A DNA stretch of 64,000 nucleotides from UBA4720 sp038227135 (GTDB lineage Bacteria > Gemmatimonadota > Gemmatimonadetes > Gemmatimonadales > Gemmatimonadaceae), in assembly GCA_038227135.1 (NCBI GenBank), contig JBBRQC010000012.1, forward strand, positions 4,616 to 68,615. The letters run 5' to 3'. Below, one piece after another: positions 11,889 to 19,779 of the stretch. The first letter of the stretch is position 1, and each line of letters starts with the position of its first letter. Below the pieces are notes generated by a model. That model did not search any database. It was not told the DNA's origin and saw only the letters and a program-made list of their open reading frames with translations. The position numbers were made by a program, and so were the translations under genes.

Positions 11889-12992
11889 ATGCGCCAGTGC
11901 GTCGTAATCATCGCCGGTTTCGGAGCACTTCTGCAGCCATTCCCGCAAGCCGCCTACGGCCAGGCGCCTTCGCCACAAGCCGCTCGAATATCCGCGACCG
12001 TCGAAGTCTCCTCGCACTACCTCGCAGTAGCAGAAAGTGCAGCTGCAGCACCCAAGGAACGCGCCGCGTGGCAACGCCGCCTTGACGCCTCTCGCGATAC
12101 GCTTGAAAGCGCGCTTGGCTGGTACACGAGTAACGGCCAGGGCGACGAAGCGCTGCGGATTCTCGTGGCCTTGAGTCGTTTTTGGACGGGACCTTCGCTC
12201 GTGAGCGGGTTCGATAAAGCGCTCGCGCTTCCGGGTAGTCAGGCGATGATTCGCGCTCGCGCGTTGAACAGAGCATCTGCGGCGGCGTTCCGATTGAAAG
12301 ACCAGGAGCGCACTCGCCGATGGGCGAACGAGAGCATTGGCATATGGCGGTCCCTCGGCAATCCGGCCGAGGCCGGCCGTGCGTACGAGCGCCTGGTGCA
12401 GGCGGCGCTGCGGGACGACGACCACTCGGCTCTTCGAGCGGTGGCTGACACTGGCGACTTGCTATGCGTTCAGGCTCGCGACGAAGACTGTCACGCATAC
12501 TTTCTAAACATGCGTGGGGAATCGGCAAGAGTGCTGAAGCAATACGATTCCGCCGCTATGTACTACGATCTAGCCGGCGCCATTTACGAACGCGTGTCCC
12601 CTTCACCACGCCTGGACATCGCACACAACATGGGCTTCGCGCTACTCGCTTTGGGTCGCACCGGTGAAGCACGTCAGCGCTTCCGTGACGGGTTGGCTCG
12701 CGCGGTGGCGGGCGCAAACCGAGACTACTACGCATTCATGCTGGCTGGTCTCGCATCGGCCGACGCAGCGGATGGACATGCCGCGAGCGCCGCAAGGTTG
12801 TTCGGTCTCTCTGATGCATTACTCGAACACCTCCAGATCGTTGCTGATCCGGCGGACGCGGTAGAATACGAGCGCTATCGCGCGATCGCGCGTCGGCGGC
12901 TCGGCGTACCGGCATTCGAAGCAGAAGTGAAAATGGGTCGAGCTCTCTCGGCCGACTCTGTCATCGCAACTTTCAAAACGGGCGAACAATGA
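11889..12992 (+). CDS. Exported TPR-like protein
   Basis: The 367-residue product has a plausible signal peptide (residues 1-24, ending AAYGQA) and then helical repeats about 35-320 rich in Ala/Arg pairs (RILVALSRFW, AAFRLKDQERTRRWA, NMGFALLALGRTGEA). The C-terminal 60 residues (AARLFGLSDALLEHL, EYERYRAIARRRLG, MGRALSADSVIA) strongly resemble the extreme C-terminus of large LuxR/AfsR/adenylate-cyclase-type regulators, which also end in TPRs. No HTH, cyclase or NTPase domain is present here. It overlaps the next gene's start by four bases, so the two are coupled. Function is unknown; a scaffold role is likely from the repeats. Confidence 0.7.
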   Translation: MRQCVVIIAGFGALLQPFPQAAYGQAPSPQAARISATVEVSSHYLAVAESAAAAPKERAAWQRRLDASRDTLESALGWYTSNGQGDEALRILVALSRFWTGPSLVSGFDKALALPGSQAMIRARALNRASAAAFRLKDQERTRRWANESIGIWRSLGNPAEAGRAYERLVQAALRDDDHSALRAVADTGDLLCVQARDEDCHAYFLNMRGESARVLKQYDSAAMYYDLAGAIYERVSPSPRLDIAHNMGFALLALGRTGEARQRFRDGLARAVAGANRDYYAFMLAGLASADAADGHAASAARLFGLSDALLEHLQIVADPADAVEYERYRAIARRRLGVPAFEAEVKMGRALSADSVIATFKTGEQ

Positions 12993-13828
12993 ACCGACGA
13001 GCTTTCGTTCAGTCCCTCACCGCCGCAGCTGTTGGCGTCGGCGCCGCACCACACCACGTTCTGGGCGCCCGCCGTCTGGATCGCATCGGTCTGGAGCTGT
13101 ATTCGGTGCGAAACGCCATGCGCAAAGACCCCGAGCGCACGCTCGCGGCTATTCGCGCCATCGGCTACACGGATGTCGAGCTGCTGTGGTCGTGGAGCAA
13201 TTTCGGCCGGTCTCCGCAGCAGGTCCGGGACACCCTCGCGCACGAAGGGCTGCGGGCGCCCTCGGCGCACATCTCGCCGGCGACAATTCTCGTCGGCTGG
13301 GAGCGCAGCCTGAACACCGCAAAGATGCTTGGCCACGAGTACCTCGTCGTGCCCAGCCTCGAGGCCGATTTGGGGCTAACGCTGGACGACTGGCGCGAAT
13401 GGGCGGACCGCTTCAACGCCGCCGGCGCGGTCGCTCGACGGGCAGGGATCTGGCTCGCGTTTCACAACGAGTCAGACCACATGAAGCCCATCGATGGCAA
13501 GATTCCTTACGACGTCTTCGTCGAGCGCACGGATCCGTCCGTGGTCCGGCTGCAGCTCGATACCGGCAACATGCTGCAAGGCGGCGGTGACCCGATGCAG
13601 TACCTGGCAAAGCACCGTGAGCGCTACTGGAGCTTTCACCTGAAGGACGTCGTCGCGGACAAATCCACCGACACCGAGCTGGGAACGGGGGTATTCGACT
13701 TCAAGAGCTTCCTGGCCGCGATTCCCGATATTGCCAGGAAACCGATCCATGTCGAGCAGGAAAACGGCCGCGACGAGCTCGCGAGCGCACGCGCTGATTT
13801 CGAGTATCTGCGGAAGCTCGATTTCTAG
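12989..13828 (+). CDS. Tat-exported sugar phosphate isomerase/epimerase-like TIM barrel
   Basis: The 279-residue protein opens with a twin-arginine type signal (NRRAFVQSLTAAAVGVGAA), then the xylose-isomerase-like TIM barrel starting at IGLELYSVR. Landmarks are ELLWSW, LVVPSL, AFHNESDHM (metal-ligand region), QLDTGNMLQGG, SFHLKDV and HVEQENG, which give the metal-binding Glu, Asp, His set of AP-endonuclease-2-like isomerases. Exported relatives are common in soil bacteria next to sugar-degrading operons, with undefined substrates. The ATGA overlap with the TPR gene suggests that the two products work together. Confidence 0.87.
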   Translation: MNRRAFVQSLTAAAVGVGAAPHHVLGARRLDRIGLELYSVRNAMRKDPERTLAAIRAIGYTDVELLWSWSNFGRSPQQVRDTLAHEGLRAPSAHISPATILVGWERSLNTAKMLGHEYLVVPSLEADLGLTLDDWREWADRFNAAGAVARRAGIWLAFHNESDHMKPIDGKIPYDVFVERTDPSVVRLQLDTGNMLQGGGDPMQYLAKHRERYWSFHLKDVVADKSTDTELGTGVFDFKSFLAAIPDIARKPIHVEQENGRDELASARADFEYLRKLDF

Positions 13829-13855
13829 ATCTCCGAAGTAAATTGGAGAACTCGT

Positions 13856-14353
13856 ATGCCTGCCACTCCGTACCACTTCGGACCAGGGCTGCTGATCAAG
13901 GCCGCTGCGCCCCGCCAGTTCTCTATGGCGGCGTATTCGCTCACCCAGATAGTCATAGATCTGGAGTCCGGCTATTTCATGCTCCACAAGGATCCACCCT
14001 TTTATCGCCAGCTGCACACCTTTCTAATGGGCGGGATGATAGGCTTGCTCTGCGGATTGCTGGTTTCACGATTGGGTGCGTGGCTGACGCGGCCGCGTGA
14101 CGTAGTCGGCGAGGCTTTGGCAGCCGAGTACAGGTTATCCATCGCGGTACTGAGCGGTGTCTTTGGCGGGTTACTGCACCCGGTGCTGGACGGAATCATC
14201 TACACGGACATCCGGCCCTTTCGCCCCTTCTCTTCGGCGAACCCGTTGTACGGACTCATCAGCGCTCGGATGGTGTACGAGTTCTGCGTCGTCACCGCGC
14301 TCGTTGGCGCAGCGTTGTTGCTCGCCTGGGAGCGGCGCCCGCGAAGGTTGTAG
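13856..14353 (+). CDS. Integral membrane protein, YdjM/DUF4184-like metal-dependent hydrolase
   Basis: The 165-residue protein has the N-terminal PYHFGPGLL signature, QIVIDLESGYFML and a conserved HTFLMG, followed by membrane helices (GGMIGLLCGLLVSRLG, SIAVLSGVFGGLLHPVLDG, VVTALVGAALLLAW). The histidines and aspartates near the membrane interface are why this family is annotated as putative metal-dependent hydrolases; no reaction is demonstrated. Its TAG shares its last base with the GTG of the next gene. The call rests on motif resemblance. Confidence 0.6.
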   Translation: MPATPYHFGPGLLIKAAAPRQFSMAAYSLTQIVIDLESGYFMLHKDPPFYRQLHTFLMGGMIGLLCGLLVSRLGAWLTRPRDVVGEALAAEYRLSIAVLSGVFGGLLHPVLDGIIYTDIRPFRPFSSANPLYGLISARMVYEFCVVTALVGAALLLAWERRPRRL

Positions 14354-15516
14354 TGGACAGCCCGGGTCGGTCGAGCCTCCTCCAGGAGTTCACCACTCAG
14401 CAGAACGAAAACGCGTTCCTCAGAGCGTTCTCCTTCTCGACGATCCAGCTTCCGGTCGACTCCGCCTCGGATGTCGAGCTCGCCGATCGCGTCATCCTGA
14501 TGGATGAAATCGGTTTCATCTTTCAGCTGATGGAGCGCGAGCAGAAGGTCGCGTCGAAGGCGGGCGATCTCGAGAAATGGGTCACCAATTATGTCGTCCG
14601 GCGCGGGGTGAAGCAGATCCAGAACACCCGTGATCTGCTCAAAAGGTACATGGGCCTTTCCCTCGTCAACAACTTCGGGCACCGGATGTCGATCTCCCCG
14701 GGAGACCCGGATCTGCTCGTCAGCGTCATCGTCTACCGGGTCCCGCCGAAAACGCGTGCGTTTCGGGCGGCACGATTCAAGAAAAACCGCAATGGCGGGT
14801 TCGTGCACATTCTTCGCGACGTAGACTACTTCGGGATCGTCCACCACTTCGTCACGCCCGCAGAGCTGACCGACTATTTCGGATTTCGCCGCGATATCCT
14901 GATCAACTGGGATCCTGCGGCAGCGGCCGTCAGCGAAGCGGCGCTCATCGGGCAGTATCTGCTCGAGGATTATTCTTCTCCTCCCGACGAAAGGTTCGCA
15001 AGCGCATCCCGGTCTCGCGGGGGACCGACGGCCTGCGAGTTCTCGTTCGTTCTCGACAGCCTGGCGACGTCGATCGCAGCGCAGGAAAGCGACTACGCCG
15101 ACACCGACTGGTACGACGTGCTCGCCGAGCTGGCCCGTCTGGCGCGGTACGAGCTGCGGGCGCTCAAGCAGCAGGTTCGGCTCGCTCTCGAAGCGGTGCG
15201 CGCCAACCGATTCGAGCTTCCGTACCGACTGGCATCTGCCCACACCGGCGCCGGCTTTCTGGTGCTGCCCATCACCAAGGAGTTCCACGGCCGGGCATCG
15301 AGCGCATTGCGGAGCTTATCCCTGGCATCCAAGTACGAGCTCGATTTGGAGCGGCAGATCGGAATTGGGATGTGGCGCAGCAGCGAGTTCGTCGACATCG
15401 AATGGATCCTTCTGAACGGCAGAGACCTCCCCGACCCCGAGCTCGATGAGCGCCTCGCACACAATTACCCGTTTCGCAGGGCTAGCGAGCAGCGATTGCC
15501 ACCAATATTCGTTTAG
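14353..15516 (+). CDS. Protein of unknown function, 387 residues
   Basis: I do not recognise this family. The start is a GTG abutting the preceding stop. The protein is soluble-looking, acidic and without a signal peptide. The N-terminal part (about 1-200) has mixed alpha/beta character with LMDEIGFIFQLME, FGHRMSISPGDPDLLV and TPAELTDYFGFRRDILINW; the middle (200-290) is helical with FVLDSLATSIAAQESDY and LARYELRALKQQVR; the C-terminus is beta-rich (GFLVLPITKEFHG, FVDIEWILLNGRDLPD). Codon use is like that of the neighbours. Coupling to the membrane protein suggests a joint function. Unknown. Confidence 0.7.
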   Translation: MDSPGRSSLLQEFTTQQNENAFLRAFSFSTIQLPVDSASDVELADRVILMDEIGFIFQLMEREQKVASKAGDLEKWVTNYVVRRGVKQIQNTRDLLKRYMGLSLVNNFGHRMSISPGDPDLLVSVIVYRVPPKTRAFRAARFKKNRNGGFVHILRDVDYFGIVHHFVTPAELTDYFGFRRDILINWDPAAAAVSEAALIGQYLLEDYSSPPDERFASASRSRGGPTACEFSFVLDSLATSIAAQESDYADTDWYDVLAELARLARYELRALKQQVRLALEAVRANRFELPYRLASAHTGAGFLVLPITKEFHGRASSALRSLSLASKYELDLERQIGIGMWRSSEFVDIEWILLNGRDLPDPELDERLAHNYPFRRASEQRLPPIFV

Positions 15517-15597
15517 AGAACCGGGCCTGGCATCGTCGGGAACAAACTCGGCCCGAACCAGGTTTAATACGTATTCCCCTGCGCCCAGAGAACCCAC

Positions 15598-16269
15598 ATG
15601 AAACGCTCGGTCCCCGATTTTGTTGTTGCGCTCGTCATCCCCGTTGCGCTGGTTCTGTTCGCCAGGAGCGGTTCGTCCAGCCCGCTAGCCCAGCCAGCGG
15701 CCGCCCCGGCGCTCGACGTCGTTTCATCCGCCAAGGAAGACACCGCGGTTTTCGCCGGAGGGTGTTTCTGGGGAGTGGAGGCGGTGTTCCGCCACGTTAA
15801 GGGAGTCAAAACGGCAGTCTCGGGCTATGCAGGCGGTACCGTCGGCGGTCCGTCCTACGAGCAGGTAAGCACAGGCGACACCGGACACGCGGAGTCGGTC
15901 CAGGTGATTTACGATCCGTCGCAGGTGTCCTACGGCAAGCTGCTCCAGATTTTCTTTTCGGTCGTGCACGATCCAACACAGCTGAACCGCCAGGGACCCG
16001 ATCACGGCACCCAGTATCGGTCGGCGATCTTCTACAACACGCCTCAGCAGCAACAGGCAGCGGAGAGCTATGTCAGGCAGTTGACGGCGGCGAAGACCTT
16101 CTCCCGTCCGATCGTCACGCAGGTGGTAAAGCTGAACGGTTTTTACCGGGCCGAGGAGTACCACCAGGACTATCTGGCGCAGCACCCGAACCAGCTCTAC
16201 ATCGTCATCAACGACAAGCCGAAGGTCGCGGCGCTGAAGAAAGAATTCCCGGACGTCTACCGAAACTAG
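15598..16269 (+). CDS. msrA: Peptide methionine sulfoxide reductase MsrA, exported or membrane-anchored
   Basis: The 223-residue protein has the MsrA active-site motif GGCFWGVE at about residue 53, followed by SGYAGG, HAESVQVIYDP and a typical YHQDYL near the C-terminus. It repairs S-methionine sulfoxide in proteins. An N-terminal hydrophobic segment (residues 9-30, FVVALVIPVALVLFARSG) marks it as exported or membrane-anchored, so it probably protects envelope proteins. No MsrB domain is fused. It stands alone between genes on the same strand. Confidence 0.95.
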   Translation: MKRSVPDFVVALVIPVALVLFARSGSSSPLAQPAAAPALDVVSSAKEDTAVFAGGCFWGVEAVFRHVKGVKTAVSGYAGGTVGGPSYEQVSTGDTGHAESVQVIYDPSQVSYGKLLQIFFSVVHDPTQLNRQGPDHGTQYRSAIFYNTPQQQQAAESYVRQLTAAKTFSRPIVTQVVKLNGFYRAEEYHQDYLAQHPNQLYIVINDKPKVAALKKEFPDVYRN

Positions 16270-16321
16270 ATTCTAAGAAGGCGCGAGGGCGAGGGGCCAG
16301 CTCCCGCGCTAGCTTACCGGC

Positions 16322-17182
16322 GTGGACATCCAGATCCTCGCCGTTCCGTACGATTCCGGGAATCGTGGAGCCCGTATGGGCGCGGGCCCGGAGGCGCTCC
16401 TCGACGCCGGTCTGGAGAAAGCGCTCCGCGACCGAGGCCATACCGTCCGGACAAAACTCGCTGAGCTCACCAGGGGCTCCTGGAGCGCTGAAATCCAGAC
16501 CAGCTTCGAGCTCATGCGAATGTTGGCGACCGAGGTTCGAGCCGCTCGACAATCAAGCCGGCTTCCAATAGTTCTGGCCGGTAATTGCAACACCGCGGTC
16601 GGAATTCTCGCCGGCCTTGGCGCCGACTCCACCGGCATTGCGTGGTTCGACGCGCACGGCGACTTCAACACCCCCGAAACGACGAATAGCGGATTTCTCG
16701 ACGGGACCGCGGTTGCGATCCTCACCGGCAGATGCTGGACTCAGCTCGCTCGGACAGTTCCTGACTTCACACCGATCGCCGACGATCGCGTGTGCCTGAT
16801 AGGGACGCGAGACGTGGATCCGCTCGAGCGGGATCTCCTTGAGGCATCGCTGGTGGAGGTCGTAAACCCGACGCACCTCCGCGAAAAGCTTGGACCTGCG
16901 CTGGACAAGATCAGACAGAGAGTCGAGGACATTTACGTCCACCTCGATCTGGACGTTCTGGATGCGAACATAGCGCGCGCCAATTCGTTTTCGCTTTCCG
17001 GCGGGGTCACCCTGGAAGACGCCGAGTACTCTCTCTCGGAAATTCGATCGCGCTTTCGGACGACGGGGGTAACCCTTTCCGCCTACGATCCGGCCGCCGA
17101 CCAGGATGGTCTCGCTGCCGCGGCAGCAATTCGCCTGATCACAACCGCCGCTGGTCCGAGCGTGCGAATGGTGCGGGACTGA
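16322..17182 (+). CDS. Arginase/agmatinase-fold protein with altered metal site
   Basis: The 286-residue ureohydrolase-fold protein retains DAHGD (D110, H112, D114) and DLDVLD (D209, D211), five of the six usual manganese ligands. At the position of the first ligand, where arginases have GGDHS, it reads AGNCNT with C89 replacing His. The C-terminal DPAADQDGL also lacks the usual glutamate-containing substrate motif. It may use a different metal or substrate, or be non-catalytic. The GTG start at 16322 gives MDIQILAVPYDSG, the normal beginning of the fold. It lies 9 kb from the aguBA pair, so agmatine use cannot be assumed. Confidence 0.82.
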   Translation: MDIQILAVPYDSGNRGARMGAGPEALLDAGLEKALRDRGHTVRTKLAELTRGSWSAEIQTSFELMRMLATEVRAARQSSRLPIVLAGNCNTAVGILAGLGADSTGIAWFDAHGDFNTPETTNSGFLDGTAVAILTGRCWTQLARTVPDFTPIADDRVCLIGTRDVDPLERDLLEASLVEVVNPTHLREKLGPALDKIRQRVEDIYVHLDLDVLDANIARANSFSLSGGVTLEDAEYSLSEIRSRFRTTGVTLSAYDPAADQDGLAAAAAIRLITTAAGPSVRMVRD

Positions 17183-17234
17183 ACCAGCGGCGGTAGATTT
17201 TCATCGCTCTTCCCCAACCGATGGAGGCTGCTCA

Positions 17235-17430
17235 ATGCAGGTCCCCGCGGTCAACTGGCTCGCAGTTCTCGTCGCCGCAATCGTGATGTTCGTCCTCGGC
17301 GGACTCTGGTATTCTCCCGTTCTCTTCGTCAAACAATGGTTGTCGCTTCAAGGAAAGACAGAGGATCGATTCCACGTACTACCTCGTCTCATTCATGCTG
17401 GCTGGACTGATTCTCGCAGCCTGGAGATAG
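17235..17430 (+). pseudogene. DUF1761 membrane protein with the middle deleted
   Basis: The first 45 codons encode a normal DUF1761 start (VNWLAVLVAAIVMFVLGGLWYSP, shown here in pieces: VNWLAVLVAA and LGGLWYSPVLF). Immediately after KTEDR the expected middle is absent, and the family-type C-terminus YYLVSFMLAGLILAAWR plus TAG appears in another reading frame (start frame and stop frame differ by one). The full family is about 130-140 residues, so about half is missing. The N-terminal frame otherwise reads on into the PEBP gene, producing a false 275-residue fusion. Either an internal deletion in the genome or an assembly error explains it. Confidence 0.75.
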
Positions 17431-17462
17431 CAGCAATTCCCGTCATTCAGAGGAGACGCACC

Positions 17463-18062
17463 ATGTTGCAATCAGGTGGCATCCGATCAACGGCAATAGC
17501 GTTAACGGCGCTGGCGCTTGCTCTCTCACCGAATGCTGGCGCTCAGGGGAAGGTGATCAAGCCTGCACGTGCCAGCGGACGTTTTCAGGTGAGCAGTCCA
17601 GATCTCGTCTCGAAAGGACGAATCGCGCTCACTCACGTGTTCAACGGCATGGGCTGCAACGGCCAGAACATCTCGCCAGCGCTCCAATGGTCGAACGCGC
17701 CGGCCGGGACCAAGTCGTTCGCGGTCACCATCTACGATCCCGACGCTCCAACCGGCAGTGGTTGGTGGCACTGGATGATCTACAACATTCCCGCGACGAC
17801 CATGTCGCTTCCGGCTGGCGCTGGCAACGGCCGGGACGCTCCGCGTGGCAGTGTCCAGGGCCCCACTGATTTTGGAGAGAAGGAGTATGGTGGGCCGTGC
17901 CCGCCGGTGGGCGACAAGCCGCACCATTATCACATCACTGTATTCGCGCTCAAGACCGACAAGCTCGACGTGCCCGGAAATGCGACCTCGGCCTACGTCG
18001 GCTTCAATCTGAACGCCAACAAGCTCGCCACCGCACGGATTACCGGGTTGTACGGGCGGTAG
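17463..18062 (+). CDS. Exported YbhB/YbcL-type PEBP (Raf kinase inhibitor-like) protein
   Basis: The ATG at 17463 is preceded by a good Shine-Dalgarno (AGGAG, 7 bases upstream) and begins a signal peptide ending NAGAQG. The 199-residue product has the PEBP landmarks GCNGQNISPALQW, DPDAPTGSGWWHWMIYNIP, GGPCPP and HHYHITVFAL, forming the anion-binding pocket. The bacterial family has no settled role. The 3' end overlaps that of the convergent M1 peptidase gene by 23 bases. Confidence 0.92.
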   Translation: MLQSGGIRSTAIALTALALALSPNAGAQGKVIKPARASGRFQVSSPDLVSKGRIALTHVFNGMGCNGQNISPALQWSNAPAGTKSFAVTIYDPDAPTGSGWWHWMIYNIPATTMSLPAGAGNGRDAPRGSVQGPTDFGEKEYGGPCPPVGDKPHHYHITVFALKTDKLDVPGNATSAYVGFNLNANKLATARITGLYGR

Positions 18063-19737
18063 TGGAATCAGGCGCCGGCCTGAGGATATTTCTGGCGACC
18101 ACGTAGAAGTTCTCGTCGACGCGGAAATCCTCAGGCCTGCCTGGTTCGACTGAAGTCTTCTTCCATGTTTGCGTCGGCCTGATCCAGCCCAGTTTCCCCG
18201 GCGATGTCGTGACCTTGACCGGCATCGCGAAGCCTGGCACGACGTTCGTCCAGCGATAGGAAAGCTGCGAGCCTTCGAGCTTGTACTCGAGCGTCGGCAC
18301 TTTCGTCGTGCGCAGGTACTGATCGAACACCTTGCCCAGGTTGATTCCCGAGCGTGAGCTCAGGTAGGCCTCGATCTGCTTGCCGCTCACGGTCTGGTGC
18401 CAGAAGGTCTTGCCCAGACCGCGCATGATTCCTCTCCACCGGGCGTCATCGTCCACGAGCTGGCGGATCGTGTGGAGCATGTTCGCGCCTTTGTCGTACT
18501 GGTCGGCTGAGCCTTCGTGATTCAACCCGTATAAGCCGATAATCGGGGCGTCGTTGCGTATCCGTTTCCGCTGCCCGACGGTGTATTCCGCGCCCGCGCG
18601 CTTTCCCTGCTGACATTCAGTGTAGAGCCCTTCCGCGTACGTCGCGAAGCTCTCGTGGATCCACATGTCGGCGGCGTCCTTCATGGTGATGCTGTTGCCG
18701 AACCATTCGTGGGCGCTCTCGTGGATGATGATGAAGTCCCAGAGCATCCCGTGTCCCGTGGCCGAACGATCGATGCCTCGATACCCGTTCCGGTAATGAT
18801 TGCCGTAGGCTACAGCGCTTTGGTGCTCCATTCCCAAATGCGGAGTCTCGACCAGCTTGTAGCCATCCTCGTACCATGGAAAGGGGCCGAACCAGCTCTC
18901 GAAGCACTGAAGCATCGGCTTCACCTGCGGGAACTGTTTCATCGCGGTATCGAGGTGATAGTCGAGCGGCCAGAAGTCCAGACTGAGCTTGCCCCGCTCG
19001 CCCTGGAAGACGTCGCTGAAATGCGCGTAGTGGCCGGCGTTGACAGCGACGTCGTAGTTGTTGATCGGGTTTACGACAAACCACTCGTAGGTGGTGGTCC
19101 CGTCGGTGCCCGGTGTGGTGCTCCGCAATCGACCGTTGGACACGTTGATCAGAGAATCAGGAACCGTGATGGCGACGCGCTGGCTGTCGGGCTCGTCGGA
19201 GTAGATGTCCTTGTTGGGCCACCACGCGCTAGCCCCCAGTCCTTCGTTCGCCGTAGCGATCCAGGTGCGTGCAAGACTGTCTCTCCCCCAGATGTAGCCA
19301 CCGTCCCAGGGGGGGTTGATCGCGACGACTGGTTTGCCGTGATAATAGACTGCCAGCTGCTTCCTGGCTCCGATCGGTTGGCCCGCGACGAGTCTCACGA
19401 AAAACGCGTTACCATCGCGCCGAGCACTCAGCTCGGCGCCGTCCTGGACAATGCTGTCGATCACCAGCGGAACCTGCAGATCGATCTGCATCTCGCGGGC
19501 AGGCTTCAGGACACGGTAGGTGATCGAGTTGTGCCCGACGATGCTGCTGTCGCGCGGATTGATCTTCACGTGCAGGTCATAGAAGACAACGTCCCACCAG
19601 GCCCGCTCAGCGGTATTCGAGCCGCGAAGTGTGTCGGCACGGGTGAACACCGGCACGTTCGATGGCACCGCCTGGCCGCCTGAGACGGCGACGAATCCAC
19701 AAAGGGCAATGAAAGCGAAGGGAAGTGATTTTCTCAT
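18040..19737 (-). CDS. Exported M1-family metallopeptidase
   Basis: The 565-residue protein has a signal peptide (about 1-23, SGGQAVP) and the gluzincin motif H339-E-S-A-H343 with the third zinc ligand E362 (WIHESFATYAEG), the exact 18-residue spacing of M1 aminopeptidases. The N-terminal beta domain contains YDLHVKINPRDSSIVGHNSITY. The GxMEN exopeptidase motif is represented by LGMEHQSAVAYG. It is last in a minus-strand run of three peptidases (M1, S9, M1), separated by 42 bases from the S9 gene. It probably degrades peptides in the periplasm. Confidence 0.93.
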   Translation of the reverse strand: MRKSLPFAFIALCGFVAVSGGQAVPSNVPVFTRADTLRGSNTAERAWWDVVFYDLHVKINPRDSSIVGHNSITYRVLKPAREMQIDLQVPLVIDSIVQDGAELSARRDGNAFFVRLVAGQPIGARKQLAVYYHGKPVVAINPPWDGGYIWGRDSLARTWIATANEGLGASAWWPNKDIYSDEPDSQRVAITVPDSLINVSNGRLRSTTPGTDGTTTYEWFVVNPINNYDVAVNAGHYAHFSDVFQGERGKLSLDFWPLDYHLDTAMKQFPQVKPMLQCFESWFGPFPWYEDGYKLVETPHLGMEHQSAVAYGNHYRNGYRGIDRSATGHGMLWDFIIIHESAHEWFGNSITMKDAADMWIHESFATYAEGLYTECQQGKRAGAEYTVGQRKRIRNDAPIIGLYGLNHEGSADQYDKGANMLHTIRQLVDDDARWRGIMRGLGKTFWHQTVSGKQIEAYLSSRSGINLGKVFDQYLRTTKVPTLEYKLEGSQLSYRWTNVVPGFAMPVKVTTSPGKLGWIRPTQTWKKTSVEPGRPEDFRVDENFYVVARNILRPAPDSTTARTTR

Positions 19738-19779
19738 CGGGGCGCGTGGATGTAACAGATCTTCAAGCGATGCACACCA

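Noticed and set aside
17235..18062. A 275-residue DUF1761-PEBP fusion protein
   Set aside because: The first part is a broken DUF1761 gene; a good ribosome site and signal peptide start the PEBP gene at 17463, so the fusion is an artefact of reading through.
18655..19683. 342-codon plus-strand frame opposite the M1 peptidase
   Set aside because: The minus strand has the zinc motif; the plus product is Val/Asp-rich shadow sequence.
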